Source: Cycas panzhihuaensis (taxonomy: Eukaryota > Cycadophyta). From it: 64,000 bases of DNA. The stretch's first letter is position 1. Each line of letters begins with the position of its first letter. Shown here one piece after another: positions 52,699 through 63,658 of this stretch. The notes beneath the pieces are model-generated. The model was not told where the DNA came from. It worked only from the letters and a program-made list of their open reading frames with translations, and did not search any database. The stretch covers positions 200,329,741-200,393,740 of the forward strand of contig CM041465.1 of assembly GCA_023213395.1 (NCBI GenBank), given 5' to 3'. A program made the translations under genes and the position numbers.

Positions 52699-53917
52699 CC
52701 AAGGTTTAAATCCTATATGGCAATATTTTAGAGCCTATTTTGTTGCAAATTTTTTAGAGCCTTTTCAAGTTGTTTAGGAATTTAATTTTGTACCTAATTA
52801 GTGACCTATTATTTATCCATTTCAAAATTTTCTTTTTAAGATATTTAAGGCTATTTGTTATTACATTTTTATGTATATATTTGGGACTATTTTCTATCAT
52901 ATGAGATTCATTTGAGTCTATTTCATCACTAATTTTAAAATTTTTAAGGGGCTATTTTGAAGCTATTAGAAGGTTATTTTAAAACCTATTAAAAGTTTCC
53001 TTTTGATGTTATTTTTAAAGGTTGTTTAAAGCATGTCTGGAGTTACTATTAAAGGTTATTTTAAAGCTTGGTTTGAAGTTGTTTAAAGGTTATTTAAAAC
53101 CTCTTTAGAGATTTAAAAACTAAAGCTATAAAAATAAAATAAAATAAAATTATATACCTCTTGTGACCATTTTTTTCCTGCATGTGGGCCCATTTTTTAA
53201 TATAAAGGTGTATTATTGAAGGTCAAAAAAATGTTAATTTAAAGCTATTATCTAAAGAAAAAATAAAGGCAGATTTTAACATTAGTTGTAGGCCTAATCA
53301 CCCTACAGATGATGTGAATCTATTATTAAAAAAAAAGATTTTATGGCTTTTTAAGCCTCAATCTAAAGGCTTTTCTAGGTGTCCTATCTCAAGGGTCTAT
53401 TATATTTTGTCCAATTTGTTATGTAGCTGATGAAATTAACTTTGCCATATTTCTACAAAAAGGTTATGTATCTCAAAAGAAAAAGGAGAGAGCATGAATC
53501 TATAAATATATTTATGAAGGAAAAAGAAAAATATATTTAAAAAAGAAGTTAGCGGGGGGGGGGGGGGGGGGTGAAAAAAGCATTAACATGGCATGATATT
53601 CATCTCCACATTTCTATATCTCTATTCCCATATATTTAACAAAGTATACATAGCCATCTTGGTACATGTATAGTGTGGTATGATCACTTACAACATGAGA
53701 ACTATCATATGCAAAAGCTTGGAGAGACTTGAATCCAATTGATAAGGTGGAAAGGATGTTAACACATATGAAATATAAATTTCCTTCTCATTCTCTACCA
53801 GAATTCTTGGTCTGTGTACTTTTAGTGAGGAAAATAAGTGATCTGTATGGGCCTAGAAAAAGAAGTTTTTATCTAATTTAGGAATAGTAAATTAATACAT
53901 TTCACTTATAAAGAGGG
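52699..53917 (+). other. Leader of element I with low-complexity repeats
   Basis: AT-rich with a repeating pattern of GGTTATTTTAAAGC-like words at 52950-53120 and an 18 bp G-run at 53554-53571. No + strand protein was recognised. The - strand coding-like block at 53650-53900 is listed separately. Confidence 0.5.
53690..53870 (-). pseudogene. Exon-like coding block, antisense to element I
   Basis: On the minus strand a TTTTTCTAG acceptor-like sequence (about 53850-53860) precedes a clean frame of about 54 codons (AHTDHLFSSLKVHRPRILV, then ENEKEIYISYVLTSFPPYQL) ending at TAA. It has no stop inside, which is unusual here. Family not recognised. A second block on the same strand lies at 61050-61272, beyond the nested Copia element H. 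They may be exons of a captured gene, or chance. Confidence 0.3.
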
Positions 53918-53922
53918 TGAAC

Positions 53923-54305
53923 TATTAAAACATTATAATATCCCTTCCATTTCTTCTCATTTATGTAAATTAATATTTATAATGTATCAATGGACCCCTG
54001 ATGTAATTTAATCACATTAGATAGTGAGGTTGGGTCCACCTCTTGTGCATTAAGTTGGTGTATCCCATTGCATTGTAATATTAGTAGAAGGCTATAAATA
54101 TTGCCCTGCATACTTGTACATTTAGGTTGGATTGTAACTAATATGGAAGCTCTACTTGAAAGAGGGCCTACGATGTGGTGAATTTACCCATATATTTTCA
54201 TACTAATTTATTGAGTCTTTTTACCTATTTTATTGATTATTTATCAATATTTTGATCATAATACTTGAATTAGGGTACACATATTTAGATATCATCATTC
54301 TCACA
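53923..54305 (+). repeat. 5' LTR of Copia element H
   Basis: 383 bp, ending TTCTCACA. It starts TATTAAAACATT where the 3' LTR has TGCTAAAACATT. A TATA box (TATAAATA) is at 54093-54100. Confidence 0.95.
54093..54100 (+). promoter_or_regulatory. TATA box of element H 5' LTR
   Basis: TATAAATA. The same motif is conserved in the 3' LTR at 60815-60822. Confidence 0.7.
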
Positions 54306-54318
54306 TGGTATCAGAGCT
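54306..54318 (+). other. Primer binding site of Copia element H
   Basis: TGGTATCAGAGCT, an exact match to the usual plant Copia primer site complementary to tRNA-iMet, directly after the 5' LTR. Confidence 0.9.
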
Positions 54319-56018
54319 CATGCGTGTCTAATTTTAGAGTATTTGGGTGATTTTAAGCTTATGTTTCTCTATTTTCTTCGTATTTTATGGTAAATTTAAG
54401 GTTTTTTGTAGTGTTGGAGCTTATACACAATTAGTTGTAAGAGATTTCAACCTCACACAATAGATTCTAAAGCTAGTTTATATATATATATATAGGGTTT
54501 TGTTTAGTTTTGCTAAAGAAAATGTGTGAAAAATCATATTTTTTGCTTGCTATAACCATATTGCTGATGTTTTTGACTTGTTAAGGCCTTACTAGTGTTT
54601 GTAGCAGTCTTGTACCCATTTCCAATAACTAAGAGAGGGGTTTTTAAGTGGTTTTTGGCTATTTTTAGCTATATTCTTCATTGTATGGTCTATAGAGAAC
54701 CCTAAAATTTGGTAGCCTTATTCTCTAAATCCAAGTAATCATTTGTATTATTTTCTATTCTAGTAGCTCTCTCTATGTCCCACACCCCCTCCTTTAAAAT
54801 TTCACATCAATTAGAGTTCGTTTGATTGGGTTTCTAAGCTCTTGAAGCTCTATGGGAGGTACGTGCCTCATGCACAGGTCTTAAATCTCAAAAAATCATT
54901 AAAACTTTTTATAATTTTATCATAAAATTTGATACTTTAGTGAAATCAAATCTAATTTAAATCTCACTTTAAATCTGCCTTAAGCCCCTTTGTTTGGTCA
55001 CATTTAGCTCTCATATAACCTCATAAAATGTGGATTTCAAATCTCATTTAGCTAGATTTGATTATTTTTTATTTTACCAAAACATTTACCTCTTTTTAAT
55101 AAATCTTCAAGTTTGCTAACCCCCTAACAACATCAATAGCTAGTCACATGGGGCCTACAAGTGACCGGGGGCCAATATGAAGGGGGCTTAACCCTATTTT
55201 CATTTGGATTTTGGGCATAAAAAGGTACCTGTGCTATTTCTATGATATCTCCTCAACCGTATGCCTACTTTTTAAATTTTTTAGAGCACCAAAAAGTGAA
55301 TTTAGAGCTCTATAACTTAGAATCAAATTGAGCTAGATTTGGAGTTGATTTGAAAGAGATATTTGAAGAAAGGATGGATCTAGAGCTCTATAACTTATCA
55401 TTTTAATTTACTTTATTTCCTTTTAATTTTATTTATTACTTTAAACAGAACCTCTTATGTATAAGAAACTCACTTAAAAAATTAAATTTTCATATTAAAA
55501 AAGATAACTTATGAATTAAAGTCCCATTTCTAGCCTTGCAAGGGGAACAATTAGGACCCCTAAAGTTACCACCATACATATGCCCTTGGCCTACTCATAT
55601 TGGATGAGGAATGTCATTGGCTATTAGGTGTAATAGGTGGAAGGTTGAGGAGAAGACCCTATCTTTTAGAGTTTTGAGACCAAGCTAGACCTAGGGGGTG
55701 AGTGCCTTAGTTAGTAAGTTCTTATTGCTAGATCTATCATTCGGCATAAGACTAGTGTAGGTGGGGAAATAAATCAAGGGAGATTTTAGGACCTTCTTTG
55801 TAACTCTCATACTGAGGTATATTGGTCATTTGAGCTCACGTATTGATATATCAAGTCACTAGTTTTCCACTTATAGGTAGGTACTATTAGATAGGATAGT
55901 AACTGAGAGCTTTCTTAGAGACCCTAGCCTTAGAATTCTAGATTAGAAGACACTTAGGTAGATTAGTATCTCATCACACAAAAGATTTAAAAATATCAAA
56001 CACAAAAACCTTTCAAAC
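54319..56018 (+). other. Long untranslated leader of element H
   Basis: About 1.7 kb without a supported frame. This is long for a Copia leader and could hide a small insertion. A short AT run is at 54479-54494. Confidence 0.6.
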
Positions 56019-57660
56019 ATGTCATTACAAATGCTTCTTTCCAACAACATCAAACTCAATAGAATTAATAACTTTATACCATTAAAAAGGCAAGTCAAAA
56101 ACTTGCTCATCATGAATGAATATTAGGCCCACGTCAATAGGAATATACCCATGCCTAAGCCTACTCAAGATCCTAATGATTCCACTAAAACTATTCCATC
56201 CAATCCTATAGCCTTAGCCAACTTTAAATCTAAGGATAACATAGGATTATCCTTCCTCCACTTGGTGGTTGAAGACCAAATGGATTAAAACATTGAAACT
56301 GTACAATGCTTAAATAAAGCTTAGACCATATTTTATTCCCTCTATGAGAGGAAGGATAAATCTAGGTCCTTTACCCTTAAGGCTCACCTATTTACTATGC
56401 CTTTTATCGAAAACATTACAAATCATTTGACTGAAGTCAAAACCATTAGAAACCAATTAATTATCCTTGGTGAGCCAGCTTCTAATCATGATCTAATCTC
56501 AAGTATTATAAACATTTTATCCATTGAATACAACTCCTTTATCTCCAATTTACATGATAACTATTCTAAGATAAACTTCATAACTTTTGAGGTTCTCTTA
56601 CTTCAAGAGAAAAATATTCCTAACTGACTAGGGGTGACATCGACAGCTAACTCAACTCCTACCTTTATAGCCTAAAACTCAGAAAAGGGTAAGACTATTA
56701 ATAGAGCATCCCAACAACTTAGTTATCAACAAGACCTAGCTCAACTCTTGGACTCTCTCTCTATATCATAAGAGTCACATCAACAACTAACTTAGTAATA
56801 TCTTATTAGTACCTCCTCCTCCTCCTTTCCAAATTAGTAGCCTCAATAATCATAACATCAACCACATGGATAGTATCAAAAGAATTAGTAGGGCAAATAA
56901 AATATCACTTGTCTCCCTTGTGGAAAATCTAGACACCTAGCTATTGAATGTAGGAGAATACAAGTAGATTTATAACTCTTGCAAAACCAAGGGAGCCAAG
57001 CATATGGGCTAGTTTATCAATAACCACCCTCCATTTATCAACAAGGAGCACCCGCATACCATCAAGGAGGCCATAATTATAATTAACAAAGACAAGGAGC
57101 TTCTTATCAACAAGAAGGACCATGCTCTCCTTAAGGAGCCCTTTTTGCACAATAAGAAGGCCCTTATTATCAACAAGATGGTTACATTCAACAATAAGAA
57201 GACCTTTCTACCTACAAGGAGAGCCATCATACCAACCTCCAGGCTAATTCTATCAGAAGGTTTAGAATCCAAAAGGAACCAATAATACAATCAACAATAA
57301 GGTGGAAATATGGGAGATGGTTAGGACTCCTCTCCTATAACCTATTTTTTATAGCACTATCCTCACAACTTGATGAGACCCCATGGCTTCTTGATTCTAA
57401 TATAATAAGACACATGATAGGTTTTAAAAAAATGTTGTAAGAGATCCAACTAATCAACACTCAAATGGTCATATTTAGGGACAACATGACTTATAATATG
57501 ACTAAAATTGGTAGGGCACCAATCACATTGAAGGACTCCAATATTAGACACCACATCAGTAATGTGTTCCTTATACCCGAAATGAAGACAAACCTTCCTT
57601 TTGCCAACCAAATGGATAAGCATAACTTAGATGTCCTCTTTAGCTAGGGTATTTATAGAA
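56019..57660 (+). pseudogene. Copia element H: gag and protease
   Basis: One reading frame is kept from ATG at 56019 to about 57647. The Gag helical core (LTEVKTIRNQLIILGE, then ILSIEYNSFISNLHDNY) is open over 56397-56627. The zinc knuckle CLPCGKSRHLAIEC at 56910-56951 has perfect C-x2-C-x4-H-x4-C spacing. A Gln/Tyr/Gly-rich segment with repeated YQQ-like words follows (57000-57250). The protease site reads WLLDSNIIRHMIGF near 57385-57425, with the Gly after Asp-Ser changed to Asn. Stops in the frame are mainly TAA/TAG. Confidence 0.9.
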
Positions 57661-58760
57661 TTATAGATCATGCTACAGGTAAACTTGTGGCCATAATACA
57701 TGAAGATAGTGGCTTATAAAGGCTAGATAATATCCCTCTTACCACTACTCCTCAACATGAATCTTGTTTAATGGCCAATACAACTCAATGTGATAAGGGG
57801 AAGGATGTAATTAAGAAAGAGTCCTCTTGCATATATGAACCAAGAGAATGCTCCTACTTAAAAGATGAAGTGATCATAAATAGATCTAAAGACCACTAAC
57901 ATCAATGCTTAGGTCATTTAAATATGTAGAACTTGAACCTCATGTTTAAGCTCAAAATGGTATATAACCTACCCAAAATCAAGAGATACTAGAACATATA
58001 TGAGGCCTACCTAAAGAGAAAGCAACAAAGAGAAAAAATCCCTTCCAAGAATATATGGAGAGCTTCACAACCATTAGAGTTGGTCCACTATAATATTTGT
58101 ATCCCTATGTCTATCTAATCTCTCAATGGTAGTTGGTATTTCATCATCTTCATAGTGACTTCTTAAGGAAAGTATGGGTCTACTTCTTGAGAAATAAATG
58201 TCAAGCCCTAGACAGATTCAAAGTTTAAAGCTACTACTAAAAATAAAAGTGGGATGAGAATCAAGACCCTTAGATCTAATAATGGTGATGAGTATATTTC
58301 AAATTAGTTCAATAACTTCTGTAAAGAACATGGCATCTATCATTAATTTTTTGTTCCTCACACACCTTAACAGAATGATGTAGCTAAAAGGATGATTTAA
58401 ACTTTGATCAATAAAGGAAAAGCCATGCTTAGTGCTGTCAACCTTGCTACTAGAGTTTGGGTTGATGCCATTGCCATGGTTTCTTACTTAACCAACATAA
58501 GTCCTATAGTTGCGGTTAGGAACATTACTCCCGAAGAAGCTTAGTCAGGTTAAAAACCATTTGTAGTTCACTTAAGGATCTTTGGATGCACAATATATAA
58601 ACATGTCCCAAAGGATAACATAAAGAAGTTTGATGATAAGAGCCTCAAATGCATCTTCCTTTGCTATGTACCTAGTTGCAAAGCCTATAAATTATTTGAC
58701 ACAGTTGGTAACTAAACTTACATGACACATGATATAATCTTTGTTGAAGAACCATAAGAA
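57661..58760 (+). pseudogene. Copia element H: integrase
   Basis: GAG-pre-integrase (HQCLGHLNM near 57900) leads into the catalytic core. All three catalytic residues are changed by G-to-A: Asp to Asn at 58092-58094 (HYNIC), Asp to Asn at 58278-58280 (RSNNGDEY) and Glu to Lys at 58386-58388 (NDVAKRM). The last two positions keep exactly 35 residues between them. The region between integrase and RT follows (FGCTIYKHVP, then CIFLCYVPSCKAYKL), as in all Copia elements. Confidence 0.9.
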
Positions 58761-58959
58761 CTAATACCTCCTCTATATTAGATTGTAGTAGAAGATGAAG
58801 TTGGTGTGACAAGTGACCCTTACACAAACTTTGGAGCTACTTGTCCCAACTTACTCCTACACTCCTAGTCCATCATTAGTTCCAATAACTTCTTTGTCAT
58901 CCACTCAAATAAGCATAAATTTACATCCTATTTTAATTGATGACCTTTAAGTGGAAGCC

Positions 58960-60630
58960 ACCAGCATTCATCCACCTCCTAAGTGGGTACAATAGCTTTT
59001 AAAGGATGCTCCTCCTCCTCCCACAACTATAAAGAGGCCTTTTAAGATGAGACACTCTATAAACTTTACCCTTATGGCATATGCCCTTAAAACTCTTGAG
59101 CCTTCCATATTTGAAGAGGAAATCAAAGATCGAATGTGGAAAGCAACTATGGATGAAGAGATGAATTCCATCTCAAAAAATGCCACTTTGGAGCTGGCTG
59201 AATTTCCACTTGGGAAAAAAATAATTAACTATAGATGGCTATACAAGATAAAGTTCCATGTAGATGGCACCATAGAGTGTCATAAAACTCATCTTATTGC
59301 AAGAGATTTCAAATAGTAGGAAGGAACTGGCTATGATAGGACCTTTTACACTGGTAGACAACATGACCACATTCCATTTAATTATGTCCTTAGCATCCTA
59401 ATTTGGATGGCTTATTCACTAAATAGATGTGAAAAGTGCTTTCCTCAATGGAGAGCTTAAAGACCAAGTTTTCTTGAAAGAAACCCTAGCCTATATTATT
59501 CTAGGACAAGAACACTTAGTTTGCAAACTCAATAAATCCCTTTATAGACTTAAGTAGACACCACGTGGTTGGTATACAAAGATAGATGCATTTCTCACTG
59601 AATATAGATTTAATCGTTTACCCTTTGACCCTAATCCCTATATTCAGGTTAGAGATAATTTGATCACCATCATTATACTTTATGTAGCTGACCTTGCTAT
59701 CACTAGAAATGATATAGATGGAATTTCTTGTCTCTAATCAAAGATAAATAACAATTTTAAGATGACTGACCTTGGCCTACTCCACTACTTCCTTGGAATT
59801 AAAGTTTGATAAGAACTAGGACACATACTCCTAACTCAAACTAAATATGCCAATGAACTCTTGGAAAGATTTAGGATGATATATTATAAATTTGCACCAA
59901 ATCCTATGGAGATAGGAACCAAATTAGACCTGGATGAACAAGGAAAACCTTTTGATCCCACTTTGTACTAAAAGTTAGTTGGGAGTCTCATCTATCTCAC
60001 TCACACTCACCCAAAAATCTCATATGTAGTAGGGATTTGCTCTAAGTATATGTCACAACCCAAAGTATCTCATTAGAAAGTAACTACTAGGATTCTCAAA
60101 TACATCCATGGCACTCATCAGTTTGGCCTTGAGTATAACAAGACTGAATCATCTATTCTAAAGGGACATACATATGTTGATTAGGTTAGTTGCCAAGATA
60201 TATGCCATTCAACTTTAGGCTATTATTTTGATATGAATTCAGGTGTAATCTCATGGAGCTATAAGAAACGGCCTAATATTATCCTTTCCTCCATCGAAGT
60301 AGAATACAAAATAATTGTCCATGCTACAATTGGGTTACTTTGACTTAGAAGGATTCTCGTTGAGCTTGGACTTCAGTAGACTTCACCAACCATCCTGCAC
60401 TATGACAATTAAAGTGTGTTGAAGATGATGAAGAATCCTATATTCTATGCTAGAACCAAGCACATTAAGATCCACCATAACTTCATCTGTGAGCATGTTT
60501 AGAATGGAGAAGTTGATCTTGTCTATCGTCCTACTAAAGACTGAGTTGTAAACATCTTCACTAAAGCACTTGGTAAACCAAAGTTTAAATGGTTTAGATT
60601 TGACCTTAGCATTTAAAAAAATAAAGTTGT
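58960..60630 (+). pseudogene. Copia element H: reverse transcriptase and RNase H
   Basis: RT is open at 59047-59316 (WKATMDEEMNSI, then INYRWLYKIKFHVDGTIE). The catalytic YVDD box reads YVAD at 59681-59692, so polymerase activity is lost. LGLLHYFLGIKV follows near 59770-59810 and GSLIYLTHTHPKISYVVG near 59980-60035. RNase H carries SSIEVEYK near 60290 and ends NIFTKALGKPKFKWFRFDL just before the polypurine tract. Frame changes separate it from integrase. Confidence 0.9.
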
Positions 60631-60634
60631 TATT

Positions 60635-60643
60635 AAGAGAGGG
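60635..60643 (+). other. Polypurine tract of Copia element H
   Basis: AAGAGAGGG immediately before the TG of the 3' LTR. Confidence 0.85.
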
Positions 60644-61027
60644 TGCTAAAACATTATAATATCTCCTCTATTTCTTCTCATTTATGTAAATTAATAATGT
60701 TTATAATATATTAATGGACCCCTGATATAATTTAACATTGGATAGTGAGGTGGGGTCCACCTCTTGTGCCATTAAGTCAGCCTATCCCTTTGCATTGTAA
60801 TATTGGTGAAAGACTATAAATATTTCCCTACATGTTAATACATTTAAGTTGGATTATGATTAATATGAAAGCTCTTCCCAAAAGGGAGCCTACGATGTGG
60901 AAAATTCACCTATATATTTACATGCTTATTTATTAAGTCTATTTGCTTATTTTGTTGATTATTTGTCAATATTTTAATTACTATACTTGAATCAAGGTAT
61001 ACATATCTAGATCCTGTCGTTCTCACA
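60644..61027 (+). repeat. 3' LTR of Copia element H
   Basis: 384 bp, TG...CA termini kept, TATA box at 60815-60822. It pairs with 53923-54305. Confidence 0.95.
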
Positions 61028-61049
61028 TGAACAACTAATATTTAACAAA

Positions 61050-61272
61050 TATGACATTGAAAATAAATGTGAAGATAGGTGACTTAATTTTCTTATTGTC
61101 TTTGAAAGCTACTTTCTGGATACCTATAATATCTATAACATTGACAATTATTATTAGAATGGATGTTTCCCATGGTAATCTAAGAAATAAGGATTCTCCA
61201 TCAATTATAGTTATGGTGGCTTCAAGGGAATGGCCTCTGATTTTAAGGTATAGAGCAACTGTTAGGACTTAG
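61050..61272 (-). pseudogene. Exon-like coding block 2, antisense to element I
   Basis: On the minus strand a stop-free stretch reads VALYLKIRGHSLEATITIID, then GESLFLRLPWE, and further on IGIQKVAFKDNKKIKSPIF. It belongs to the interior of element I, continuous with 53690-53870 once element H is removed (about 175 bp apart). The opposite strand is also open here (73 codons), so the coding strand is uncertain. Family not recognised. Confidence 0.3.
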
Positions 61273-61290
61273 TCCTCAAAGGTTGAGATG

Positions 61291-62741
61291 ATTGATGCAT
61301 AGCTATACAAAAAGCCAAAGATGAATTTGCTCAAAGTGCCACTTCCCATCACCTACATTATATATGGAGATGGCCCTCATAAATATAAATGCAAACTGGT
61401 ATAAACATGTAGATATAAACATCATCATATCTTTATAGTACCTTCATGGCACTATCATTGCCCTCCTTGCCACCCCACTAACCTACAAAACAATGGAGGT
61501 CATAAAAAAAAAAGGTATAAAAATGAACCAAAACCCTAATTTTGGGGATTAATATTATTTTATCAATTAATGTTTGATTTATGGGATTTTTTTTTTTTTT
61601 TTTGGCAGATGCTAAATATCATAAGATATGATTAATCATTTTTGAAAATGCAAAAATGATTAAATCCACATAAATTTCATTTTGAATCAACCTAGCCCCT
61701 AAGCATTAGCTCTCAGTCATATTGTGCTATCATATTACTGCTTATCTGCCAATGAAATGGGCTAAGATTCTAATTTTCAAATTTTATGGAATCTTCATCA
61801 CCTTTTTGCTTATAACTTGAGCTTATGAGCTCTGCTTTTAGTACCATGAGTTGCATTAGATTCATAACTAAGAGATCTTCACTTTGGTAGGTTAAATGAT
61901 AATATTTAGAGATGTTTAATGGAGATATTTTAGCTCAAAGTTAAAAATTATTTTTAAAGTTTTATTTTTCATCATTTCTTCAACATTTTTAGGGATATAT
62001 ATATATAATTTTTAAGGTTCAATATCATTTGTTGTATATTTTATTGACATAATATATCCCAAGTGGGGAGAAACATGTATAATATATCATACAGGCTTAT
62101 TTTAGGCTCTAGAGAGCCTATATTTGTTAACAAATCATTAAAATTCATCATTTGAGAGTCATTCATGTTGTATTTTAGTCACATCTATTTTTTATTCATA
62201 TATTAACATTTATTATTGAACTTTTAAGCCTATAAAGACTATTATAATCCCATAGTGGCATGTTGAAGACCATAGAGCCATGTTGTAAACCTATAGTGGC
62301 ATGATTTTAGCCCATAGAGGCATGATTTATAACCCATAGAGGTAATTTGAGGCCATAGTATCATTGTAAAGTCTTTAAGCCATTTATTTTTTAACCATTA
62401 AATTCAAAGAAGCTACTTATATTATCTTATATAGGCAAGAGGTGGGATCCTTTTTTAGTTACTCTTGCATATTTCTTTGTCAGCTTATTTATTTGGCCAA
62501 ATAGGTTGACATGTTCTCAAAGGAAAGCTAACTTGGTATTGATTATACCATGTATACAAAGGAACATACTAGCTAACTAATGGTCATAGTAGCTAGTTAC
62601 CCATGTGGTTTGATGGATGAAGTTCTCTTCATATAGACATCAGTAGCAAATTATAACCTTACAATAACTTATGATCCAACATTAATTTGAAAATAAATTT
62701 GTATATTTAATGTGACATTTCACTTTATGTAATTATCTATT
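61291..62741. other. Interior of element I, right part
   Basis: No pol domain on either strand, so element I looks non-autonomous or stripped. A T-run is at about 61589-61605, and a tandem repeat is at 62245-62370. Confidence 0.45.
62245..62370. repeat. Tandem repeat, about 21 bp unit, 6 copies
   Basis: Imperfect units of CCCATAGAGGCATGATTTAT. The CCATAG core also occurs in the U3 subrepeats at 63264-63395. Confidence 0.85.
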
Positions 62742-62753
62742 AAAAGAGGGAAA
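62742..62753 (+). other. Polypurine tract of element I
   Basis: AAAAGAGGGAAA directly before TATTGGGTGTGATATCC, the start of the right LTR. Confidence 0.7.
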
Positions 62754-62866
62754 TATTGGGTGTGATATCCAATTATATAATTATCTCCATTCACACTCTC
62801 TTTGGATTTATTTAAATTTTATAATTGAGGTCTCTTTGAGTTGTGTGCCACATAGAAATATATGTG
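62754..62866 (+). repeat. Right LTR of element I, truncated
   Basis: Matches the first 110 bp of the left LTR (52296-52408) with scattered transitions, then diverges. The rest of the LTR is missing. Confidence 0.75.
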
Positions 62867-63263
62867 TTTCCTAACTTTTGGGAATGGGATTTGGACAATC
62901 AATAGAACAAGCTAAGTGTAGGTATATTTCTATCCCTTTTCATTCTTTATTTGATTTATATTTGAGATGTTGGCATAGATATATACTTGTACATATGCTT
63001 GTTGGTTTGTTCATATCCTGCCTTATATTCTGATGATGATCAAGACGTAAGTCCATGGTTCTAACGTCCACCTATTGGTATTTCTAGGTTGGAAGAGGAG
63101 CTTCCTTTTATCTTATAGCTCATTTACCCCTTTATTACTACTCAATTTTTAGCTTTTTGGCTTCACTTTTACCTTCTTACCCCCTATTTTGATTGATAGA
63201 GGTTTTAGGAATCGATTGCTAGTTAGTTTATAGGATTCTATGAAGTTTTTATTAGTTAAAACT

Positions 63264-63395
63264 AACTCTATTTTTATACCATAGAATTTTTTATTGTACC
63301 ATAGACTTTTCTATTGTACTATAGATTTATTTATAGTGCCATAGATATATTAATGGTACTAAAGATATATACATAGTACCACAAATATATTTGCA
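63264..63395 (+). repeat. U3 subrepeats with CCATAGA core
   Basis: About six copies of a 22-25 bp unit of the type TATTGTACCATAGACTTTTC. Similar motifs lie in the copy C LTR (33640-33710, reverse strand) and more weakly at 21130-21240. Confidence 0.75.
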
Positions 63396-63617
63396 ATATG
63401 ACTATTCACTAATCCAAATTTGGGTTTAATGGTGATAATCAACTCTTAATTACTTATTTGTTAGACCTAACACATTATAGTCACCCTAGGTTAGTTTCTA
63501 TCCCCCTTAAGAGGCTAATTAAGTCTTAATAAACTCAATTTTTACTTACTTCTATGCTTGCTTTGCTCATTTCTATGCTTAGTCCCTCAAACCATGAGAA
63601 AATCTCATGGTTTTAAA

Positions 63618-63658
63618 GGTGGTGGATTTTCCCATATTATGGGATGAAAACCACCACC
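63618..63658 (+). promoter_or_regulatory. Imperfect palindrome upstream of the LTR TATA box
   Basis: GGTGGTGGATTTTCCC, a 7 bp loop, then GGGATGAAAACCACCACC. The arms carry one or two mismatches. It is 19 bp upstream of TATAAAT and equivalent to 33394-33417 in copy C. Confidence 0.65.

Larger units (their letters stand above)
53918..61032 (+). mobile_element. Complete Copia element H with target-site duplication
   Basis: A full Copia element. The target duplication TGAAC is at 53918-53922 and 61028-61032; LTRs are 53923-54305 and 60644-61027; the primer site is at 54306-54318 and the polypurine tract at 60635-60643. Gag, protease, integrase, RT and RNase H are in canonical Copia order. LTRs are roughly 85-90% identical by eye, so it is old. 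It is inserted into the interior of element I. Confidence 0.95.

Noticed and set aside
56941-57290. Minus-strand open frames of 69 and 93 codons
   Set aside because: They lie opposite the Gln/Tyr-rich gag segment of element H, whose + frame continues from a zinc knuckle to the protease.
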